DNA of 39,914 bases from Anaerolineaceae bacterium (lineage in GTDB: Bacteria; Chloroflexota; Anaerolineae; Anaerolineales; Villigracilaceae). Below the pieces are notes generated by a model. It was given only the letters and a program-made list of their open reading frames with translations. It was not told the DNA's origin and did not search any database. Both the position numbers and the translations under genes were made by a program. Location: positions 1-39,914 of the forward strand of contig VFKN01000133.1 of NCBI GenBank assembly GCA_009885525.1, given 5' to 3'. Positions 1 through 7,700 of the stretch are shown in pieces; the first letter of the stretch is position 1, and each line of letters starts with the position of its first letter.

Positions 1-243
1 AATGCGCGCGCGCGCGCAGCAGAACGATTTCATAACCGCCTTCAGAAGCCAGGGCATCACTTCGAATGGTTTCGAGAATTTCCTCGTATCTACGGAGCGC
101 AAGAAGCGCATTACCCAGGATTGGGTACACCTGATCCTTAGCAGCCCCGAGCGTCAAGGCGAGGCGCAGCTCCTTCACGGCACTGCGAGCATCCCCGAGA
201 CGCATATAAGCCTGGCCCAACGCAAGGCGCGCGGGCAGGTGGC
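1..243 (-). pseudogene. TPR-repeat protein fragment, cut at both ends
   Basis: The minus strand has an open frame not listed in the ORF track, running off the left edge. Translated from about position 250 downwards it reads as tetratricopeptide helices, for example PARLALGQAYMRLGDARSA followed by VKELRLALTLG and a second helix pair with GNALLALRRYEEILETI. The residue pattern (small residues at the A/G positions, Y/L spacing) is typical of TPR proteins such as those of the PEP-CTERM/PrsT type in betaproteobacteria. Upstream the frame meets a stop at 287-289, and there is no start codon or TPR pattern beyond about 250. There the opposite strand turns into gcvT. The 3' end lies outside the window. 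The role cannot be given beyond protein-protein interaction scaffold. The abrupt switch suggests a rearrangement or an assembly junction. Confidence 0.5.
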
Positions 244-558
244 TTTCCAGGGGCTGAAAAAATACTGGCGCAACTCGCTGACCCGACTACCTTGACCCGC
301 AAGCGCGTCGGCTTGATAGCGCTTGAGCGCGTCCCCGTGCGCGACCACTCCGCCCTGCACGCCCTGACAGGCGAAGTCATTGGCGAAGTCACCAGCGGCC
401 TGCTCGGCCCTAGCATCAATCAGCCCGTGGCCATGGGCTATGTTGGCCTTGAATTTGCAACCATTGGCACACAGGTCAACGCCATGGTGCGTGGCAAGCC
501 CGTGCTGATGCAAGTGTGTGCCATGCCGTTTGTTGCGAACAATTATTTTCGCGGCTAA
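226..558 (+). pseudogene. gcvT: GcvT C-terminal fragment (aminomethyltransferase)
   Basis: The frame ending at 558 encodes about 110 residues matching the C-terminal third of glycine-cleavage T protein: GARAGGFPGAEKILAQL, then TRKRVGLIALERVPVRDH, GEVTSGLLGP and the terminal PFVANNYFRG. In the family these belong to the C-terminal barrel domain. Full-length GcvT is about 370 aa, so the N-terminal folate-binding two thirds are missing. The track starts at a TTG (292), but homology continues in frame back to about 226, so that start is artificial. gcvH follows after 32 bp, the normal gcvT-gcvH order. The wording of the motifs is betaproteobacterial (Comamonadaceae-like) rather than Chloroflexota; this is from memory of the family, not a search. 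It is probably non-functional as it stands, unless the junction is an assembly error. Confidence 0.75.
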
Positions 559-590
559 GTTTCAAATTTTTTAAAACCTGGAGATAAATC

Positions 591-962
591 ATGACCCTCA
601 AATACACCGAAGACCACGAATGGCTGAAGATTGAAGGCGACATCGCCACCGTCGGCATCACGCACCATGCGCAAGATGCACTCGGCGATGTGGTGTTTGT
701 GGATCTGCCAGCCGTCGGCACGACTCTGGCGCAAAAAGAAACCGCTGGCGTGGTCGAGTCCGTCAAGGCCGCAGCAGATGTGTACATGCCCGTTAGTGGT
801 GAAATTCTGGAAGTCAACGAAGCCCTGCGCGATGACCCGGCACTGGCCAACTCTGACCCATTGGGCGCGGGCTGGTTCTTCAAGGTCAAGTTGTCTGATG
901 CGTCGCAACTTGCGGCACTGATGGATGAGACCAGTTATTCAGCATTTTCCGCAAACGCCTGA
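591..962 (+). CDS. gcvH: Glycine cleavage system H protein
   Basis: This is a complete 123-aa H protein, the lipoyl carrier that shuttles the aminomethyl group between the P, T and L proteins of the cytoplasmic glycine cleavage complex. The sequence shows YTEDHEWL at the N-terminus, [18 protein letters not shown], and the lipoylation segment [19 protein letters not shown] with the acceptor lysine at residue 59. Its length equals the family norm. The ATG at 591 is preceded by a usable ribosome site (TGGAGA, about 8 nt upstream). It follows the gcvT remnant, but gcvP, usually next in this order, is absent; a repeat and a truncated glycosyltransferase come instead. The sequence resembles betaproteobacterial GcvH, consistent with this end of the window having a different origin from the rest. 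Confidence 0.93.
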   Translation: MTLKYTEDHEWLKIEGDIATVGITHHAQDALGDVVFVDLPAVGTTLAQKETAGVVESVKAAADVYMPVSGEILEVNEALRDDPALANSDPLGAGWFFKVKLSDASQLAALMDETSYSAFSANA

Positions 963-972
963 TTCCGCTTTA

Positions 973-1034
973 TTTCCTCTCTCTGAAGGGAGAGGAAATA
1001 TCCCAGTCCCCTCTCCCTTTGGGAGAGGGTTAGG
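973..1034. repeat. Double hairpin repeat (GGGAGAGGGTTAGGGTGAGGG family)
   Basis: Two adjacent hairpins lie after gcvH. One has arms TTTCCTCTC (973-981) and GAGAGGAAA (990-998). The other has CCCTCTCCC (1008-1016) and GGGAGAGGG (1021-1029), followed by TTAGGGTGAGGG. Its spurious translations, HPNPLPKGEG and LTLTLSQRERG, appear in the ORF track and are commonly seen in many unrelated genomes. Because such a repeat can occur in more than one species of a community, it is a plausible point for an assembly switch between the gcvH side and the Chloroflexota side. Confidence 0.8.
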
Positions 1035-1601
1035 GTGAGGGCACGTAACTTTGAAAACTTTTCCACGCCGCTGGTATTGATTCTCATCCTCATCACTTTC
1101 GCCACGCACATCAGCACATGGAAAAATTACACGACAGTTCTCGCGCAACTCACCACGCCCCACGCCCCACTTGACTATCGCGACGAGATCATTGACTACA
1201 TCCAAAAAAACACCGCGCCCGAAGATAAAGTCCTCGTGTGGGGATTCCGCCCGATCATTAATTTCGTGGCGCAAAGAGAATCGCCCGCGAGTTATCTGCC
1301 CTACCCGCTTTCGCATGTGGATACTCCGCTCGCGCAGCATTGGGCGGATGGATTCTATTCGCAGCTCAAAAAAAATCCGCCCGCGCTGATCATCAACATG
1401 ATCGAGCCTGCCGACCGCGAACGCATCCCCGATCTTGACCCGAAAATTCGTAAACGGTATAAAATCAAGTGGAAGGACGTCGTCCTCGCGCATAATTACA
1501 AAGATGTGCTGGAGTTCATCCGCGAGAATTACATCCGCGTGGATAATATCAACGGCTATGATATTTATTGGCTAAATGTAACTACTCAGTCACCCCCATA
1601 A
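1035..1601 (+). pseudogene. C-terminal fragment of a membrane glycosyltransferase-like protein
   Basis: This 188-aa frame begins at a GTG inside the preceding repeat. Residues 12-27 are one hydrophobic segment (LVLILILITFATHI), followed by a soluble region with YRDEIIDYIQKNTAPEDKVLVWG, GFYSQLKKNPPALII and a final LEFIRENYIRV...GYDIYWL. That layout (last membrane helix, then a soluble tail starting with a Rossmann-like strand) matches the C-terminal end of GT39/PMT-like GT-C proteins common in Chloroflexota. The rest of such a protein (400 or more residues with the catalytic acidic loop) is missing because the repeat interrupts it. The last codons overlap the left arm of a long hairpin element. 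The family assignment is tentative, and the fragment is probably inactive or the product of a contig junction. Confidence 0.5.
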
Positions 1602-1710
1602 GCATGTCGCTGCGAGGCGCTCTTGTTCTTGCCGAAGCAGTCTCCTCACCAAGATTGCTTCGTCGGGAAGAGCAAGAGCCCTCCTCGCAATGACATGGCT
1701 GAGTAGTTAC
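1578..1710. repeat. Long hairpin element, copy 1 (TGTCATTGCGAG family)
   Basis: This is an imperfect palindrome. The core runs from ATGTCGCTGCGAGG (from 1604) to CCTCGCAATGACAT (to 1696), with internal GAAGCAGTCT and AGATTGCTTC arms and a shared CTCTTG/CAAGAG pair. Outside the core is a perfect 12-bp outer arm pair, GTAACTACTCAG (1578-1589) and CTGAGTAGTTAC (1699-1710). Copies 2 and 3 share the core but not the outer arms. The left outer arm lies within the last codons of the upstream reading frame. Confidence 0.85.
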
Positions 1711-1737
1711 GGATAACTTAATGGAAATGAGAATACA

Positions 1738-3873
1738 ATGCCTCCAAAAAAATTAATAACCGAGGAAATCTCAAATGCGGATAAACTGCGCCGCCAGATG
1801 GATATAAGCGAAGCGTTGTATCGCCAGATGTTCACCAATCACTCGGCGGTCATGCTATTGATTGATTCCAAGTCCGGCTCCATCGTGGAGGCGAATCAGG
1901 CCGCTGCAAGTTTTTACGGCTACCCCGTGGATGTGCTGCAGCAAATGAACATCGCAGATATAAGCATGATCTCACCTCAGGATATTGCAAATCTACGGCG
2001 CGAGATTCAAGCAGGCAATTTAAATTATTTTAACATTCCGCATCGGCTGGCTTCGGGGGAAGTTCGCGAGGTTGAAGTTAACTCCGTGCCAATCGAATTT
2101 AATGGACGCAGCCTGCTTTATTCGATCATCCACGATGTTACCGAGCGCAAACAGGCGGAAGAAGCGCGTGAGGAAAGCGCAAAGATCGCGGAGGATATAT
2201 TTGAATTTACGCCCGATGCCCTGTTGACAGTGAATCAGACCGGCACAATCACGCGCGTTAATAAACAGACGCAGGTCATGTTTGGATATACCCGCGAAGA
2301 ACTATTGAATCAGAAAATTGACATTCTCATTCCGCGGCATTTGCATTCCAGCCATGCACAGAATTTCAACTCGTTTTTTGCGGAACCGCATAATCGCCCG
2401 ATGGGTGCAGGTCTGAAATTATCTGCCATCAAAAAGGATGGGAGTGAGTTCCCTGTGGATATTATTTTGAGTCCGCTGCAATTGGGCGGCAAAACTTTTG
2501 TAACCGCCGTGGTGCGCGACATCAGCGAGCGCCAGGAGACGGAGCGAAAATATCAAGAGGCGCAGGAAAAACTGCACGAACAACAACGCGCCATGGATAC
2601 CTTTGAAGAGCGCGAAAGAATGGCGCGCGAGCTGCATGACGGCATCGGGCAGACGCTCGGCTATATCAACATGCAGGCGGATGCGGTGCGCGAAATGATG
2701 AAGAAAGACGATAAGGAAAACGCAATAATAACCCTCGCGCGCCTGTCAGAGGTGGCGCAGGAGGCGCATCGCGATGTGCGCGGATACATCAAGGACTTGA
2801 AAGATTCCGCTAACATCCACCACGAGTTCTTTGCCGCGCTCAGGCAATACTGCCAACATTTGGGGCAGTCCTATCTTTTCCATGTGGAACTGCGCCTGCC
2901 CGAAATCCCGCCGGAAACGGTGGCAAGCGCGCAGGTGGAAACGCACCTGATCTACATCATCCGCGAGGCGCTCGGCAACGCGCGCCGTCACTCTGGCGCG
3001 TATCACGCGCGCGTAATTATTAATCTGGATGATGAATATGTGCAGGCGGTCATCGAGGATGAGGGCAAAGGCATCGTGGTTGAACACCCCGGAGTCGAGC
3101 GGCGCAAGGGCAGCCGCCTCGGGTTGGGTATTATGCGCGAGCGTGTGGATGATGTGGGCGGCTCGCTGCGCATCGAGAGTGAACCCGATAAAGGCACACG
3201 CGTCATCGTGCGCCTGCCGCGCAGACTTGCGCATACAAGCCTGCCATTCAGCCGCGTGCTGATCGTGGATGACCATCCGCTTTTCATCGAAGGTTTGAAG
3301 AATATGCTCACGCAGCGCGGCGCGCAGATTATCGGCGCGGCGCGGAATGGTGTGGAAGCGCAAAGCCTGGCACGCGACCTGAAACCGGATATCATTTTGA
3401 TGGATTTGCAAATGCCACGCATGAGCGGATTGGAAGCCACGCGCCTGATCAAAACCGAACAGCCCGAGATTAAGATCGTCATACTGACCACTTCCATCGC
3501 GGAGGCAGATCTCTTTGAGGCGCTGAGTTCGGGCGCTTCGGGATATTTGCTGAAAGGCATGAGCGCGGATGAATTCATGGAGCGGCTGGGCGATATCTCG
3601 CGCGGCGAAGCGGAATTTTCAGCGGAGATGGCAAATCAAATTCTGACGGAGTTCGGCGCGAAGGATTCACAAACCGCGCCCGTGGATTTGACCGAACGCC
3701 AGCTGGAGATTTTGCGCCTGGTCTCGCAGGGGCTGATGTATAAGCAGATCGGTGACCGGATCTTCCTGACCGAACGCACCGTGAAGTATCACATGGGCGA
3801 GATCCTCTCGCGCCTGCAATTGAAAAACAGGCACGAGGTGGAAGAGTACGCGAAGCGCAGGGGATTAACTTAA
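1738..3873 (+). CDS. PAS-PAS histidine kinase fused to NarL/LuxR-type response regulator
   Basis: The 711-aa protein joins a complete two-component system in one chain and has no membrane segments. Domains: PAS about 25-140, PAS about 150-268 (ends in DISER), a short coiled coil, HisKA_3 about 288-360 with the phospho-acceptor in ARELHDGIGQ (His300), and HATPase about 400-495 with N-box REALGNARRH, G1 DEGKGI and G2 RLGLGIMRER. A receiver follows at about 505-622 with acidic pair DD511-512, phospho-acceptor Asp556 (LMDLQMP) and Lys606. A LuxR helix-turn-helix ends it, about 648-711 (LTERQLEILRLVSQG...TERTVKYH). In the family HisKA_3 kinases pass phosphate to separate NarL regulators; here the regulator is covalently attached. 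All key residues are present, so it should be an active cytosolic sensor and transcription factor. Signal and targets are unknown. A small degenerate receiver gene follows. Confidence 0.92.
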   Translation: MPPKKLITEEISNADKLRRQMDISEALYRQMFTNHSAVMLLIDSKSGSIVEANQAAASFYGYPVDVLQQMNIADISMISPQDIANLRREIQAGNLNYFNIPHRLASGEVREVEVNSVPIEFNGRSLLYSIIHDVTERKQAEEAREESAKIAEDIFEFTPDALLTVNQTGTITRVNKQTQVMFGYTREELLNQKIDILIPRHLHSSHAQNFNSFFAEPHNRPMGAGLKLSAIKKDGSEFPVDIILSPLQLGGKTFVTAVVRDISERQETERKYQEAQEKLHEQQRAMDTFEERERMARELHDGIGQTLGYINMQADAVREMMKKDDKENAIITLARLSEVAQEAHRDVRGYIKDLKDSANIHHEFFAALRQYCQHLGQSYLFHVELRLPEIPPETVASAQVETHLIYIIREALGNARRHSGAYHARVIINLDDEYVQAVIEDEGKGIVVEHPGVERRKGSRLGLGIMRERVDDVGGSLRIESEPDKGTRVIVRLPRRLAHTSLPFSRVLIVDDHPLFIEGLKNMLTQRGAQIIGAARNGVEAQSLARDLKPDIILMDLQMPRMSGLEATRLIKTEQPEIKIVILTTSIAEADLFEALSSGASGYLLKGMSADEFMERLGDISRGEAEFSAEMANQILTEFGAKDSQTAPVDLTERQLEILRLVSQGLMYKQIGDRIFLTERTVKYHMGEILSRLQLKNRHEVEEYAKRRGLT

Positions 3874-3892
3874 ACCAAAAGACCCTAAACGC

Positions 3893-3968
3893 TTAAACAC
3901 AAAGGGCACAAAGTACACGAAGGTTACAAAGGTTTTCCCTTTGTGATCTTCGTGTACTTTGTGTTTAA
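3893..3968. repeat. Large hairpin repeat (AAACACAAAG / CTTTGTGTTT family)
   Basis: A long inverted repeat lies 20 bp after the kinase stop codon. TTAAACACAAAG with CACAAAGTACACGAAG on the left pairs with CTTCGTGTACTTTGTGTTTAA on the right, around a loop containing AAGGTTTTCCCTTT. Flanking CCAAAAG/CTTTTGG tracts extend the symmetry loosely. It could act as a transcription terminator or mRNA end, but there is no clean T-run. The rest of the 3874-4065 gap holds a direct repeat (4013-4033). Confidence 0.75.
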
Positions 3969-4012
3969 TCCTTTTGGGTTTTGGCTTTTCCGAGTTAGTG
4001 TCTTTGATTTTA

Positions 4013-4033
4013 AGACTGTACCTAGACTGTACC
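4013..4033 (+). repeat. Direct repeat AGACTGTACC x2, 11-bp period
   Basis: AGACTGTACC occurs at 4013-4022 and again at 4024-4033, one helical turn apart, about 33-53 bp upstream of the start of the small receiver-like gene. Such an in-phase direct repeat could be a binding site for a dimeric regulator, for example the LuxR-type output of the preceding kinase. That role is a guess; only the repeat itself is seen. Confidence 0.35.
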
Positions 4034-4065
4034 CGCAAAACAGGGGAAAGGATATAAGATGAGAC

Positions 4066-4416
4066 ATGACTTCTCAACGACGTGTGGCGCTCATTTATGG
4101 TGATTCGGTCTTCCTGACCAGCATCGCCGGAGCCTTATGCTCGCTGCCCGAACTGGAAGTTATGCTCGTAAAACCGCGAACTGAATCGCTGTTGACCGAG
4201 CTGCACCCCGATTTTGTGCTGGTAGATGCGGCGCAGACTACCCCCAACCAGATGGAAGAACTTATGGCGTTATTCCCCGCCAATCACAGCCCGCCCTTTA
4301 TCAGCCTAAGCGCCGATGCCATGCAATTAACGGTGCTCTCGGCGCAGCACTTCCCTGCTGTTGATCTCTCCGATCTGACGCAGGCGCTCGAAAAGATAAC
4401 CCGGATCAGCAAGTAG
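4066..4416 (+). CDS. Small receiver-like protein, degenerate
   Basis: This 116-aa cytosolic protein has the alternating strand/helix pattern of a response-regulator receiver. RVALIYGDSVFLTSIAGAL looks like strand 1/helix 1, and HPDFVLVDAA places an aspartate at the usual phospho-acceptor strand end. FISLSADAMQLTVL and a final helix DLTQALEKI follow. The acidic pair of strand 1 is reduced to a single aspartate (GD), and the conserved lysine of strand 5 is not evident, so phosphorylation may be lost or altered. The ATG at 4066 is preceded by GGGGAAAGGAT. It lies 192 bp downstream of the fused kinase-regulator on the same strand and may modulate that pathway; this is inference. The stop codon is inside the next repeat. 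Confidence 0.6.
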   Translation: MTSQRRVALIYGDSVFLTSIAGALCSLPELEVMLVKPRTESLLTELHPDFVLVDAAQTTPNQMEELMALFPANHSPPFISLSADAMQLTVLSAQHFPAVDLSDLTQALEKITRISK

Positions 4417-4482
4417 GTCAGGCTTTCAGCCTGACAGTGTTTTGAAAATATGAGTTTTAGTGGGTTTGTAACCCGCCCTACA
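4413..4482. repeat. Composite hairpin repeat (TCAGGCTTTCAGCCTGA ... GGGTTTGTAACCC)
   Basis: Outer arms GTAGG and CCTAC enclose two small hairpins: TCAGGCT-TTC-AGCCTGA and GGGTT-TGT-AACCC. The first bases include the stop codon of the upstream gene. This is a dispersed intergenic repeat type; there is no T-run to call it a terminator. Confidence 0.7.
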
Positions 4483-4565
4483 TTTGAAAGGAGACCTGCC
4501 TATAAAAATTTAGAAAGAACATCGCAATGAAATCTCAATCGTATTCGTTTTAGGCAGATTGAGTA

Positions 4566-4674
4566 TGTCACCCTGAGCAGAGCGCATGGTCTCTGAGACA
4601 ACCGTAGAGATGCTCACCTGCACTGCACGCTTCGCGGCAGCGCGGTGCAAGTGTCGCTGGCGCTCAGCATGACA
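4566..4674. repeat. TGTCACCCTGAGC hairpin repeat, copy A
   Basis: The left end TGTCACCCTGAGC (4566-4578) is answered by GCTCAGCATGACA (4662-4674), with GGTCTCTGAGAC and CACTGCAC/GTGCAA inner pairings. A second, shorter member of the family lies at 33764-33823. Between this and the preceding repeat (4483-4565) I see no gene, only A/T-rich DNA. The track's start for the next gene (4645) falls inside this element and is therefore rejected. Confidence 0.75.
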
Positions 4675-4716
4675 CTGCGTCAAGCCACTTATAAAAACAA
4701 AACAAGGAAAATAACA

Positions 4717-7700
4717 ATGAAAACATCATTCAAGAAAACATTCATGTTCGTAATCACCCTGCTGGCGCTGACCTTTGGCGCGCTGGGCGTCACGCCCGCT
4801 CTGGCAGACATCACTGTCGCCAACGGAATGTCCGCCTCCCTTGTACTGGGACAACCCAATTTCACCAGCAACACCGCGGCAACAACTCAGAACGGAATGA
4901 GTCAGGGCTACTCAATTTCCGTGGATCCAACTACGGGAAAAGTATTTGTGGCAGACCCAGGCAACAATCGCGTTTTGCGTTTTGCTTCAACGACTTCCCT
5001 GACCAACGGCGCAAATGCGGAAGTGGTCCTGGGGCAGTCCAATTTCACCAGCAACGCCGCGGCAACAACTCAGAGCGGAATGAGTGCGCCCCGTTCAGTT
5101 TTTGTAGACAACACTGGGACGCTCTGGGTTGGCGAAATTGGCAACAGGCGCGTAACGCATTTTAATAACGCCTCCTCCCTGTCTAACGGCGCAAATGCAG
5201 ATGGCGTATTGGGGCAGCCGGGTTTCATCACCAACTCTCAGGCATGGACAAGCACAGGGATGTGGTTCGTGCAGGGCGTTTTTGTGGATTCCAGCGGAAC
5301 CTTATGGGTGGCGGACGCCAACAGGCGCGTAACACGTTTTAATAACGCCGCATCCAAGTTGAATGGCGCTGCTGCTGACGGCGTGCTGGGGCAGCCGAAT
5401 TTCACAACACTTCTCACCACTGCGTCTGCAAGCGTCATAGCTGGCGGCGCCTATCAAGTATTTGTTGATTCGGCAGGGAGGCTATGGGTTGCAGATCATA
5501 CAGCAAACCGTATCATGTGGTTTAACAATGCCGCATCCAAGTTGGATGGCGCTGCTGCTGATGGCGTGCTTGGTCAACCCGACTTCGTCAGCACGGCTAG
5601 TGGAAGCGGAACCAGCGGTATGTCAAGCCCGACAGGCATATCTGGAGACAACGGCACTGGACAGATTTTCGTTGCAGACCGAAATAATAACCGCATACTG
5701 GTCTTTAATAGCGCTGCTTCCAAATCCAATGGCGCTGCCGCAGATAATGTCATTGGTCAGGCAGATTTTTCTGGCACAGGGGCTGCTGTTAGCGCGACTG
5801 GTTTGAATAACCCTTATAACATTTTCTTCGACCAAAACGCTAAAACCTTTTGGGTGGGCGATGTAAACAACAACCGCGTGTTGATGTATGGTACGTCATG
5901 TTCCAGCGCCATCACCGTCACCAACAACGCGGACAGCGGCGCGGGTTCTTTACGCCAAGCCATCGCGGACGTCTGCGCGGGCGGGACGATTACGTTTAAC
6001 AATAATTACACCATCACCCTCACCAGCGGCCAATTGGCGGTAACCAAGGCGTTAACCATTGACGGCGGCGCCAACGCCATCGTCCTTGACGGCAACGCCT
6101 ACGCCTCGCGCGTCATCAACGCCACAGCCGCAATCACGCTCTCCAACCTGACCATTCAAAATGGCGGCGGCGTTGCTACGGGCGGCGGCTTGTACGCTGG
6201 CGCGCCCGCGACAATTACCAACGTTTCCTTCCTGAACAACAAAGTCACTTTCCAGGGCGGCGGCGTCTATCTTAATGACGTCGCAACCATTGACGGCAGT
6301 ACCTTTAGCGGCAATCAAGTTACAGTGTGGAACAATACGGCAATGGGCGGCGCCATACGCACGGCTGCCAATGTAACCATCGCCAATTCTACTTTTACGA
6401 ACAACTCATCCGCCAACTACGCCGGCGCCATTACTGACGAGCCACTCGCTCCCGCTAGCGTCCTCACAATTTCCAATAGCGCCTTCAGTGGAAACACCGC
6501 GCTCGTTGGCGGCGCGCTCACGGTTTGGGACACGCTCGACGTCTCGAATTCCACTTTTTCTGGCAATACGGCGACGTCCTCTCCCACATCTGGCGGCGCA
6601 ATGGCATTGGTCGGTGTTGCCAACCTTACGAACGTAACCATCTCCGGCAGTACGGGTAGCGGCATTCAAGGCGCCGCGACGATCGACATGAGCAACAGCA
6701 TCATTGCCAACAGCTCAGGCCCGGATTGCAGCGTCACGCTGACAACCAACGTCAACAATCTTATCAAAGACAGTACCTGCTCTCCGGCTGTCAGCGGCGA
6801 CCCGCTTCTCGGCGCGCTTGGCAACAACGGCGGTACTACCACCCAGACGATGGCTTTGCTACCCGGCTCCCCGGCGATTAACGCGGGCAACGCACCCGCT
6901 TGCGCGGAGCTCCTCGGCGGCGATTTTGATCAACGCGGCAAGAGCCGCGTCGGAACCTGCGATATCGGCGCGTTTGAATCGCAAGGCTTCACTTTAGGCA
7001 GTCTCACCGGCACACCGCAAAGTGCGACCATCAGTACCGCGTTTGGAACGGCACTCGGCTTGACCGTCACTGCGAATAACGCTGGCGAACCAGTCAACGG
7101 CGGAAAAGTGACTTTCACACCTCCCGGAGCGGGAGCGAGCGCAGTTATCACCACCAGCCCCGCGACAATTGCGGGCGGCACGGTCAGCGTCAGCGCCACC
7201 GCCAACGGCACGGCAGGCGGACCCTACAACGTCGTCGCCAGCGCGGCAGGTGCTACCAGCGTCAACTTTGCGCTGACAAATACAACCACCGTCACCTTTA
7301 ATGGCAACGGCAGCGACGGCGGCTCAATGTCGCCGCAAACTGCCAGTTCTACGACCGCGCTAACGAGCAACGGTTTCACGCGCACTGGCTACACCTTCGC
7401 AGGTTGGAATACGAATGCCAATGGCATCGCTGGTACAGCCTTCACAAACGGTCAGAATTACCCGTTCACGGCAAGTATCAATATATACGCCCAGTGGACG
7501 ATCAACACATACACTGTCACTTACAACGGCAATACCAACACCGGCGGCTCAGCGCCCACGGACGGTTCAAGTCCCTACAACTACAACTCAACCGTGACCG
7601 TGCTCGGCAACATAAATACAGCTCCGCTGGTAAAAACCGGCTACACCTTTAATGGCTGGAACACCGCCGCCAACGGCAGCGGAACGGCTTATGTTGCCAG

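Noticed and set aside
2-295. Plus-strand ORF of 97 aa at the left edge
   Set aside because: Opposite strand in the same place encodes clear TPR helices and, at the 3' end, a different plus frame encodes GcvT; this frame has no recognisable pattern.
939-1493. Minus-strand ORF of 184 aa
   Set aside because: Shadow of the glycosyltransferase fragment; its end (HPNPLPKGEG) is the usual spurious translation of the GGGAGAGGG repeat.
2746-3411. Minus-strand ORF of 221 aa and overlapping 191 aa
   Set aside because: Antisense to the kinase HATPase and receiver domains, which are clearly coding on the plus strand.
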